DNA of 56,466 bases from Planctomycetota bacterium (lineage in GTDB: Bacteria; Planctomycetota; Planctomycetia; Pirellulales; Pirellulaceae). The notes beneath the pieces are model-generated. The model was not told the DNA's origin and searched no databases. It saw only the letters and a program-made list of their open reading frames with translations. The translations under genes and the position numbers were made by a program. Positions within the stretch are counted from its first letter, which is position 1, and each line of letters opens with the position of its first letter. The stretch spans positions 1 to 56,466 of the forward strand of contig JAPLNM010000088.1 of NCBI GenBank assembly GCA_026692845.1. The letters are read 5' to 3'. Shown here in pieces: positions 1-7,156 of this stretch.

Positions 1-1134
1 ATAATCTCGGTTTCGCATCGCGTCGGTGAAGTTCTTGTAGTGGCGGTCATCGCCGCCACCGGTGAACTGCTTGATGGGTTTGCCATCGAGGTCGAAGGCC
101 GTGCCGCTTGCATACGAGGTCATGACCAAGTACCCCTTGGTACCTTCGACGATGATGCCGACGTTGGCACCCTTGTAGTCTGGGGTCGGTAGCCCACGGA
201 CTTCGAAAATGAGTTTGCGTTTCCCATAATCGTGGACGACGACTTGGGTGTTGGCCGTTTCGCCGGCATCTTCGTAGCCAAGACGTCCGCCGAAGGACAA
301 GACACGCTCGCTGAGTCGATCTTCGCCGAGTGCCCAGCGGCACAGGTCCATTTGATGGATTCCTTGGTTCCCGAGGTCACCGTTTCCGTATTCCCATTGC
401 CAGTGCCAATCGTAGTGGAAGTTCTTACGGGTCATGGGAAGGATTTTCGCGGGACCGGACCACAGGTCGTAGTCAACTTCTTTGGGGACATCGTAGGTCC
501 CTTTCGGTCCGATCGAGTTGCGTCGTTTGTAGCATAGACCGCGTGAGATCAGGACATCCCCGATTCCGCCGGAGTGGACAAACTCCATCGCTTCGCGCAT
601 GCCAGGGTTGGAGCGGCTTTGGGTGCCGGTTTGCACCATCCGCTGATGCTTGCGGGCGGCTTGGACCACCCGTCGACCTTCGAGAACATTGTGGGAAACG
701 GGTTTCTCGACGTAAACATCCTTGCCGGCTTGGATGGCCCAAATCGCACCCAGGGAGTGCCAATGGTTCGGGGTAGCGATGCTCACGGCATTGATCGATT
801 TGTCTTCGAGAAGCTTGCGAACGTCTTTGACCCAAACAGGTTTTTTGCCTCCCTGTTTTTCGGCTGCTTTATCGCAGCTACGTTGGCCAGCTCGTTCGTC
901 GCAATCGCAGATGTGGGTCACGACCGATCCGCTTTTGCCGGCAAAGCCGTCGATGTGGGATTGGCCTCGTCCACCTGCACCGATGACTGCGACCTGAATC
1001 GTATCGTTCGGACCGATCGACGGGGGTTGCTGAGTCGGCTCGGTGGCCTGCGCTCGTTGGGCTTGGATTGCCAAAGCAGCGGCGGTGGTGAACATCGATT
1101 GTTCGAGGAAATGGCGGCGGGACAACGAGCTCAT
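1..1134 (-). CDS. Gfo/Idh/MocA-family oxidoreductase, Tat-exported (3' end outside window)
   Basis: Probable NAD(P)-dependent sugar or inositol dehydrogenase of the Gfo/Idh/MocA family. The 378 codons visible stay open to the window edge, so the C-terminus is missing. The N-terminus MSSLSRRHFL is a twin-arginine signal (RR at residues 6-7), so the protein should act outside the cytoplasm; many Tat-exported members of this family occur in planctomycetes. The Rossmann glycine motif IGAGGRGQ lies at 51-58 and the family's EKP motif, whose lysine is catalytic or cofactor-contacting, at 143-145 (VYVEKPVSH). The region after it is rich in Trp and His (DWHWQWEYGNG type), typical of planctomycete members. 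The start ATG at 1134 is preceded by an AAGGA-like site about 8 bases upstream. The substrate cannot be told from sequence. Confidence 0.9.
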   Translation of the reverse strand, partial: MSSLSRRHFLEQSMFTTAAALAIQAQRAQATEPTQQPPSIGPNDTIQVAVIGAGGRGQSHIDGFAGKSGSVVTHICDCDERAGQRSCDKAAEKQGGKKPVWVKDVRKLLEDKSINAVSIATPNHWHSLGAIWAIQAGKDVYVEKPVSHNVLEGRRVVQAARKHQRMVQTGTQSRSNPGMREAMEFVHSGGIGDVLISRGLCYKRRNSIGPKGTYDVPKEVDYDLWSGPAKILPMTRKNFHYDWHWQWEYGNGDLGNQGIHQMDLCRWALGEDRLSERVLSFGGRLGYEDAGETANTQVVVHDYGKRKLIFEVRGLPTPDYKGANVGIIVEGTKGYLVMTSYASGTAFDLDGKPIKQFTGGGDDRHYKNFTDAMRNRDY

Positions 1135-1310
1135 TGCAAGGATCCTTCTTCGAGGCGGTTTAGGTGGTGGGAAAATCGTTGGACATCGAGTCTTGAATAT
1201 CGGACCGTCTAGAGATTGTAGAGGATCCAAAGTGAGAATGCAGCGCGTCAAAGCATCCCAAAGGGAGGGAAATCCCCCGAAGGCTGCCAGGGGAAGCCCA
1301 GGGGGCCAGG

Positions 1311-1566
1311 GCCCAATACCGTCAAATCGACATTTGGATCCTTTTACGAGAGATGGGATTTGAGTGTACTTCGGCGCATGCCGAGGGGTTTTTGAAAGCG
1401 GTAGGGCGCAAGCCCTCCGGTGAAGGGTCAAGCGTCGTGTTGCACGCACGAGCACTCGGAAAACACTGGATATTTAGACTCACCGGGCAGCTTGCTCTGC
1501 TCCGCTTTCATTTGCCGATCACTTGAAAAGCGACTTCATCAATGTCCCGGTTTGACGGTATTGGGC
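1311..1566. repeat. Foldback dispersed element, copy 1 (about 256 bp)
   Basis: It starts with GCCCAATACCGTCAAATCG and ends with the near reverse complement of that sequence, CGGTTTGACGGTATTGGGC. Inside are a GCAA-capped palindrome (GGGCGCAAGCCC), a CGGCGCATGCCG palindrome, and a second inverted pair: GCGCAAGCCCTCCGGTGA facing TCACCGGGCAGCTTGCTC. Near-identical sequence recurs at 51570-51834, and a shorter copy at 39271-39438. There is no coding capacity. It resembles a MITE or structured repeat; no matching transposase is visible here. Confidence 0.85.
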
Positions 1567-1689
1567 TATTGCCCGGCGAACATGACCCTTTCGCTTTGCT
1601 GTTTGCCTTTGCGGAACTCCGCACGTACCCGACGCCGTGCAGCTTGCATCACAGCCGTGTCGGCCTTATCCCGTTGCTCTTGCTTATAT

Positions 1690-1930
1690 CGTGGCCGTAG
1701 CTGGAGTCGCAAGACTTCAGTTGCTCGCTTGCAGCGTGGCCGTAGCTGGAGTCGCAAGACTTCAGTTGCTCGCTCGCAGCGTGGCCGTAGCTGCTCGCAG
1801 CGTGGCCGTAGCTGGAGTCGCAAGACTTCAGTTGCTTGCTCGCAGCGTGGCCGTAGCTGGAGTCGCAAGACTTCAGTTGTTTGCTCGCAGCGTGGCCGTA
1901 GCTGGAGTCGCAAGACTTCAGTTGCTTGCT
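1690..1930. repeat. 45-bp tandem repeat array, each full unit carrying a GCAA-loop hairpin
   Basis: Units start at 1690, 1735, 1780, 1801, 1846 and 1891. The unit at 1780-1800 is only 21 bp because 24 bp, including most of the hairpin, are missing. The last unit stops short at 1930. Each full unit contains CTGGAGTC-GCAA-GACTTCAG, an 8-bp stem (one G-U pair as RNA) closed by a GNRA-type tetraloop. Units differ by one or two bases. There are no unique spacers, so it is not a CRISPR array. Confidence 0.95.
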
Positions 1931-1994
1931 GCGTGATCACTGAACTCTCGCGAGTCGATCGATCCGTCCGCCCCAAAGGGGCAAAATGAGATAG

Positions 1995-2023
1995 CCCAGG
2001 GCAGAGCGAAGCGCCGCCCTGGG
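1995..2023. repeat. REP-like palindrome
   Basis: CCCAGGGC at 1995-2002 pairs with GCCCTGGG at 2016-2023 around a 13-base loop rich in GCGAAGCG. The shape and loop resemble the REP-type palindromes scattered between genes in Pirellulaceae genomes. I recognise the style from memory only; family membership was not tested. Confidence 0.55.
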
Positions 2024-2203
2024 TACGCTTGCGCGACGGGAGCATTGGATCGCTCGCCCTAGGCGAACCGTTCGGCCCAAATCTGGGCGGTTTTCGAGGA
2101 CGCTAAGCGAGACATCCGCAGGATCTCCTTGAGAACGGGGGATAGAAACAAGGGCGCACCGTGAATCTACCCGCAAGCGGGCCCTGCGCTGAGAAAAAAA
2201 CGA

Positions 2204-2425
2204 TCAGGCTGGTGTATGCGTACCCAAGATGAAGTACCGTGCCCTGGTCATGATCGTAGAAGATGCTGCGAAGAAAAGATTAGCAAACGCATCTCTGATG
2301 TTGTCGAAACCTAACTCATCGAGCGTGCCTTCGCTCAAGGAGCGCACGTAGACTTGCACTCGCTTCTGATCCTCATCGGTGAAGTCCACACATGTCACTG
2401 AAGACTGAAAGTCATTTGAAGGCAT
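2204..2425 (-). pseudogene. Truncated DUF6361-like protein (N-terminal 73 residues)
   Basis: The short frame resembles the opening of DUF6361 proteins, which normally run to several hundred residues: a DFTDEDQ segment, then DELGFDNIRDAFANLFF, then STIMTRARYF. In the family the last motif continues as RARYFLFIPW; here it breaks off as RARYFILGTHTPA and stops at 2204, exactly where the repeat-rich zone begins. This fits a gene cut by deletion or insertion. The start ATG at 2425 has an AAGG about ten bases upstream. It lies 35 bp downstream of another fragment on the same strand. DUF6361 genes are, as I recall, often seen in variable defence-type loci, but no biochemical role is known to me. Confidence 0.55.
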
Positions 2426-2460
2426 AGTCGCAAACCTTTATGCAATCCCGATCGGAATCA

Positions 2461-3447
2461 TCACCCATCGCAAAACCCGTTCTTTCTCCAAGGTGGAATC
2501 TCCTTGGAAACTGATCGATGAAGAAATCGTTCGTCGAGATTCTTTTCGTTCTCCTCAAAAGCTCGCTCCATATTGTGCTTATTGAGCTTTAGATGTGCCC
2601 ACTTTCTACGACCAAATTCGGACTCGTCCTCGAGTAGGCTCGCGGCGTTTCTGAGGAAGATATATGCCCTTCTGTCAGAAGACTTAAGGAAAAGTATCCA
2701 CGCTCGGTAAGCAGCGAGGTAGTCCGGCGCGGTCACGAATTCCTGCCACCAATGTCTACTGAAAGCCTCTTGCAATCGCTGCCTTGCCGACCAGTGTCGC
2801 AACTCAGCCATTTCACTAGTGGTCGGCCCACAGGGCCATGCATCACTCAACGAGATCGGGTTGCCAATAGTAAATGCTTCGAGCACATACGATCGACGAA
2901 TTTTCCACGCAACTTGCGACGAACGATCTTGGTCAATCTGCGCCGCGAGCCAACTTTCCCTGCCGTTGTATTGTGCCGCCAAAGCAATCTCGAATAGTTG
3001 TTTGTCGGTATTGCAGCAACTCAAACCAAGCAATTCGAAACGAAGCGATTTAACATGTAACCCTTCTGGTACCCTGAAAATGATATGCAGCATCTCACTA
3101 ACGTTTGCTGCACCTGTGTAGCGGGCATGCAATACTTCACGAAGAGCTTTCCACAAACGGCACCCCATTTCAGGATTTGTCGTCAGCAAGCTCTCGCAGA
3201 GCGCTAAGAAAAACATCTCGGCACGTTGCACACGCTTACAGAAGTCTTTGGACCGCAAGTCCATGCCATCGAGTAGGTTGCTACAAAACTCTGTATTGGC
3301 GATGAGGCAATCATCGAGATCACAAGGATCGATCGGAGAAAGCAGAAGATCGCCTCCCTTTTTCTGTGTCTCTTTAATGTAATCGCGGAATCTGTCGTTG
3401 GCTTCTCGCCTTCGGGCATTCACACCGCTGATCATCTGGTCCGTCAA
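2461..3447 (-). pseudogene. C-terminal fragment resembling a NACHT-type (STAND) NTPase
   Basis: A 328-codon frame from TTG at 3447. The frame stays open upstream into the helicase (reading LYGNELPDFSGTLTDQM), so the true fragment is slightly longer and has no proper start. The pattern is helical and HEAT-like, with LWKALRE, ESWLAAQIDQD, ARQRLQEAFSRHWW and AAYRAWILFLKSSDRRA spaced as in the C-terminal sensor region of large bacterial NACHT-type proteins. There is no Walker A or B, so the NTPase part is absent. That resemblance is from memory of family patterns and is moderate. It overlaps the helicase stop (TTGA) and is followed after 35 bp by the DUF6361 remnant. A stand-alone unknown protein is the alternative. 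Confidence 0.45.
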
Positions 3448-4886
3448 AGTGCCAGAAAAGTCTGGGAGTTCGTTTCCATAAAGAGTACGACTTTTCCTGC
3501 ATAGCCGTTGGCTTCGAGATACTGGGCAAGAAAATCTTGCGTCTTGCGGCTTTCCGTAAAGATCAACGCTTTATTTGCAGCACCAAGCTCGCTGAGTCGC
3601 TCGAAAGCATGTTCCAAGGCCGTCAGCAATGCCTTGGACTTGCTATCCGCGTCGATCGCCTCGGCCCGAGTGATCAGCGAGTCCAACTCTGTGAGTTCTT
3701 GCGATAGCAACTTGGGATCGAGCGTAACCTCCTCTTGCTCCGTGTCTTCGTCTTCTGCATCGAGTTGTTCCAGCAAGCCGTCGATGTCTAAATCATCCTC
3801 TGCTGCCGAGTCGAGGAACTTATCAAAATCGTCTGCGGACAAGCCATCTCGAATCGCTTCCAGCCGAGCCTTCATTGTTCGAAGTGTGCTCGCTAACGCC
3901 TGTGGAGAAGATGCGAGTGTTTTGAAAAGAATCATCTCGATGAGGAATCGCTGGCGAAGCGGAAAGGCATAGCTTTCGCCGCGCGACATAAACTGCGTCA
4001 CATCGTTGTGGAGGTTCTTCTCGTCAACAGTTTGCGAGAACGGATGAGTGATCGCTTGTCGCTTGGTGTAATTTACATAGGGACATTGTTTTCGTAGCGT
4101 GCGCTTGCAAAGTTGGCCTAGACGCGAACGAAGGCCAGCCACATCACCGCCAGCATTGCAGTACCGGCTTTGAAAGGAACTCTTGTCGCCGAAAACGTGG
4201 TCGCCGATGAACCATCCAAGGCCGTAAAGTTCAAGCAACGAATTCTGCAGAGGTGTCGCAGTTAGCAGAAGCTTTTGCCGAAGCTCGAAGGACCATCGAA
4301 TCGCTTGTCCACCTTTGCGGCTCGGCTGATAAGCGTTTCGGAGTTTGTGAGCTTCGTCGAGAACGACCAGATCGAATGGAACGCTGCGCAGTTCGTCTTT
4401 CATCCGCGCTGCGAATGCGTAGGAAACGATTACGATCTTTCCGCAGTCGAATGGGTTAGGATTTCCATCGCGTCGAAGCTGATTCCACAATCCTCGATCA
4501 ATGACGATCGAAGGAAGGTTGAACTTCTCCGAAAGTTCCTGCTGCCACTGCTTGCGAATATGAGCTGGCGCGACGACGATCAGCTTTCGCCTTCTCTCCG
4601 CCCATCGCTGACAGAGTACGAGCCCTGCTTCGATGGTTTTTCCGAGGCCAACTTCATCAGCCAAGATGACGCCTTGCTGAAGTGGATTGGCAAGCGCGAA
4701 CAAGGCGGCATCCACCTGGTGCGGATTGAGGTCTACTTTGGCATCGAATAGTGTCGAGCTGATCTGGTCAATCTCACCGACCGCGCCAAGCCTCGTCAGA
4801 TCGTGGGCGAGGTAGCAGGCTTGGTAATCAGTCACGGCCAAGTGAGAAGGTGCTTCGGTTTGTTGTGGCGAAAGTGTGGAGGCCAT
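3444..4886 (-). pseudogene. SNF2-type DEAD/DEAH helicase, truncated after its first lobe
   Basis: 480 residues of a superfamily 2 (SNF2-like) ATPase that would normally be about twice as long. Motif I ADEVGLGKT is at 76-84, the Walker B box DEAH at 177-180 and motif III TATPLQN at 209-215. An acidic linker rich in Asp and Glu lies around residues 360-405. The second lobe begins with ALIFTESRKTQ (motif IV) but the protein ends at GKVVLFMETNSQTFLAL. Motifs V and VI, with the arginine finger, are absent, so DNA-dependent ATPase activity is unlikely. Homology stops near 3480, where another gene's fragment continues in a different frame. Helicases of this type commonly sit in phage-defence operons. 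Start ATG at 4886. Confidence 0.8.
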
Positions 4887-4998
4887 TGCTGCTGAGTCGC
4901 TGCTTCTGCTTTTCTAGTTTGACGTGGAAACTCACACCTATGCGTCGTTAATTGGCTTGCTGTTCGTGCGTAAAGACGGGGGTAATGTCGTTCTCTTT

Positions 4999-5174
4999 TT
5001 AGAGTAGGTCGATTTGGCGTAGGGCCAATTCAGACGGCACCTTCCAACCGTTCTCCTAGCGATTCACCGTTGCGACGCGTCCCACAACGCCTCAGCCATC
5101 GCGTCTTGGGTGAGTTGCAACCGTTTAAGCAGCACCCTAACACGATCACCGAGATCGTCTTTTGACTTAGTCAT
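4999..5174 (-). pseudogene. Broken XRE-type helix-turn-helix regulator
   Basis: From ATG at 5174 the frame reads MTKSKDDLGDRVRVLLKRL, then QLTQDAMAEALW, the first helices of an XRE/Cro HTH, and hits a stop at residue 37 (ASQR*). In the next frame the missing recognition part continues as GRVATVNR*ENGWKVPSEL ALRQIDLL*, where the stop replaces the Trp usual in this family (VNRWENG). One frameshift plus one TGG-to-TAG change therefore explain the break. A small regulator directly upstream of a helicase fits the control gene of the defence cluster. Its ATG overlaps the stop of the preceding FkbM remnant (ATGA at 5171-5174). Confidence 0.6.
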
Positions 5175-5829
5175 ACTCCCGTATCCAAAAAACCTGGGCG
5201 GTTTTTGTCCAACTTGGTTCTTGGGCGTAATTCCCTCCGAGGTAAGAATATAACACCCGCAAACGCGGTTGTCTTTAGTTGATCAAAATCTTGACGGCGC
5301 CGCTGATGACGTCTCCCTCGCAAAAAACGAACAGTTCGGAGAAAGTTTATCGAATCGATGTTGAAGATGTGCGTTTGGCCGAACAGGCTGGCTAGTAGCG
5401 GATTGTCCTTGCGACGGTGCCATTCGCCTTGTATCCATCCAAGGCGATCCATCAGGCCAAGGGCAGATAGCGTGGATAGGATGAGGTACTCGGCTCCCTC
5501 GCAATCGAGCTTGATCATGTCGACCTCGTCGATGCCAAAGACTGTTACCTGAGTCCAAAACTGCTCGACGGTAGGCGAGGGAACCTCGATGCCGAAATCG
5601 CGGTAACGAGGCCCAAGCGAGTCCCATACGTCCGGAACTTAATCGGCGTCGAGACTATTCGATACTGGGAACGACCGCAAGCATTTTCCTGGCTTGGACG
5701 AAATCGGTGAATTGATTGGGAGCAACTGCGATTCGGGAATGTGACCCATGTTCTTGGCTATCAGTGCATTGCTCTACGGAAGGGCTCGACCGCGACGATC
5801 TTGGCGATGGGCTAATAGTGGTGGGCCAT
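5171..5829 (-). pseudogene. Decayed FkbM-family methyltransferase
   Basis: The clearest part, about 5640 to 5171, reads VEQFWTQVTVFGIDEVDMIK and LDCEGAEYLILSTL, matching the FkbM motif in which an acidic/glycine loop follows a KIDCEGAE-type strand. Upstream the gene continues in other frames: KIVAVEPF (cofactor-site strand, near 5790) is followed by an in-frame stop, and LIAKNMGHIPESQLLPI lies one frame over. At least one frameshift and several stops (5641 and two upstream) separate the pieces. FkbM enzymes transfer methyl groups from SAM to sugars, often in glycan or antibiotic pathways. The tail after about 5330 has no recognisable homology. Confidence 0.6.
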
Positions 5830-5967
5830 CACGGTGTGGAATGCGATTGTTTTGGGTAAAAAAGTAGGTGGTCTCATCACCGGTACGTGCGGGCTCGGAG
5901 GCCCACACTACGGACTAATTGGCTACGCGATGCTGGCAGTTATTGGTCTGAATCGCTGATAAAAAAA

Positions 5968-5983
5968 CGGGGACAGGCCCCGG
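5968..5983. repeat. REP-like palindrome
   Basis: CGGGG and CCCCG flank a short ACAGG loop (GGGGACAGGCCCC core), preceded by a run of A and followed by GGTCCAATTT. Sequences built on GGGGACAGG are common REP-type repeats in planctomycetes. The rest of 5830-6113 contains no gene that I can support, apart from a small palindrome AACCGCTAGCGGGT close to the end of nagA. Confidence 0.4.
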
Positions 5984-6113
5984 TCCAATTTGACGCGATT
6001 GGGTTCCAATCGAGGTGCGTCATTGGGGCGGTGCCGGGTACTGGCCATGCCCGCGGCTTGCGCCTAGGCGGCTCACGGGGACGCCTGCGGCGTTTAAACC
6101 AACCGCTAGCGGG

Positions 6114-7052
6114 TCAGTCCGATGGGAGTCCTAACCACTGAGCAGCATTGGTTTTGAACAATTTCTCAATCCGCTCGGAAGACCAGGAAAGCTGCGATTC
6201 GCAGAGATTCCGCATTCGACCGAGCGTGGCCCCCGATCCGACAAAGTGTGTTTGGTCGTGACTTCGAGGAACGCCGTCGGCTCCAACGGCCACCTTTTGC
6301 TGACCGAGTTGGTAGATGCCTGGAGCTAGGCCCGCGGCGCTGATCGCATCCGAAACGATTGCCACACGTTGCTCGCCGAACCAATCGACCCAGCTATCGA
6401 GCAACCAAAGCGGCAGATGGAATCCATCGGCGATGAGGGTAACGCGAAGCGTGTCTCGCAGGGCCAATACGCGGTGGATGATATTGTCGTGCCTTGGGAT
6501 CGAACCAGGACAGGCGTTACCAAGATGGGTAAAGAGACTAAGTCCCGAGTCGATCGCGCATCGAAGTTGATCGATCGATGGGTTGCAATGTCCCGCAGCG
6601 ACAAGGATGTTCTGTTGGGCAAGGTACTCGATACCAATGCCTTTCGGATCGCATTCAGGAGCCAGAGTCACCAGTCGGATCGATCCATTTGCTGCGTCGA
6701 CAAGCCGTTTAAGAGCATCCAGATCCATAGCCATGGCATGTTCTTTCGGATGGGCCCCGATATAGCCAGCTTGGTCTGAAAGAAAGGGGCCTTCGAGATG
6801 GATCCCGACGGCTTTGCTCGGGATGCTTGGCTCTTTGGCACTGGCCTCGCAGAATTTTGAAATATTCGCAATTTTTAAACAGAGAGAATCGACGCTGTCG
6901 GTGATGAGCGTCGGCAGGAAGTCGGTTGTTCCGTCTTGAGCCAGTCGCTCGAGGGCACTTTCCCAGGATGAGGGCAAGAGGTTCGATTCGTTGAAGTCGA
7001 TTCCCCCGATGCCGTTGATTTGCAGATCGACATAGCCATGGTGTTGGGTCAT
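6114..7052 (-). CDS. nagA: N-acetylglucosamine-6-phosphate deacetylase-like amidohydrolase
   Basis: A 312-residue amidohydrolase of the NagA type, expected to hydrolyse GlcNAc-6-phosphate to GlcN-6-phosphate and acetate in cytoplasmic amino-sugar recycling. The entry YVDLQINGIGGIDFN matches the family's strand-one motif; HLEGPFL at 85-91 carries the metal-binding Glu. AAGHCNPS, LFTHLGNA, IADGFH and VSDAIS are the later conserved blocks, with His and the catalytic Asp (SDA). It is shorter than the usual 370-390 because the N-terminal beta-sandwich strands are missing, a known variant. It stands alone, separated from the upstream giant gene by a terminator. Start ATG at 7052. Confidence 0.85.
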   Translation of the reverse strand: MTQHHGYVDLQINGIGGIDFNESNLLPSSWESALERLAQDGTTDFLPTLITDSVDSLCLKIANISKFCEASAKEPSIPSKAVGIHLEGPFLSDQAGYIGAHPKEHAMAMDLDALKRLVDAANGSIRLVTLAPECDPKGIGIEYLAQQNILVAAGHCNPSIDQLRCAIDSGLSLFTHLGNACPGSIPRHDNIIHRVLALRDTLRVTLIADGFHLPLWLLDSWVDWFGEQRVAIVSDAISAAGLAPGIYQLGQQKVAVGADGVPRSHDQTHFVGSGATLGRMRNLCESQLSWSSERIEKLFKTNAAQWLGLPSD

Positions 7053-7088
7053 GGGGAAAGTCTAAGGGTTAGCTTTGGATCCATCAAC

Positions 7089-7123
7089 AAAAAAACCGGC
7101 TGGTTTGGCGGCAAACCAGCCGG
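7089..7123 (-). terminator. Rho-independent terminator of the giant secreted protein gene
   Basis: A perfect 12-bp stem, CCGGCTGGTTTG (7096-7107) with CAAACCAGCCGG (7112-7123) around a 4-base loop. On the minus strand it is followed by seven U residues (7095-7089). It lies 33 bp past the stop at 7157 and before nagA, so nagA probably has its own promoter. A TTTTTT run on the other side could make it work in both directions. Confidence 0.9.
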
Positions 7124-7156
7124 TCAATTTTTTGAATCATCGAACGATTTCGAAGC

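Larger units (their letters stand above)
1135..2203. other. Gene-free repeat zone
   Basis: No credible gene is visible between the oxidoreductase start and the first broken defence gene. The stretch holds a foldback element (1311-1566), a 45-bp tandem array (1690-1930) and a REP-like palindrome (1995-2023), listed separately. Open frames through the tandem array only translate the repeat itself on both strands and are not supported as genes. Confidence 0.7.

Noticed and set aside
1690-1930. Regular 45-bp repeats as a CRISPR array
   Set aside because: Units are directly adjacent with no unique spacers, and no cas gene is in the window.
1420-1989. Open frame of about 190 codons across the foldback element and tandem array
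   Set aside because: It only translates the repeat units; both strands give similar repeat frames and there is no ribosome site or family pattern.
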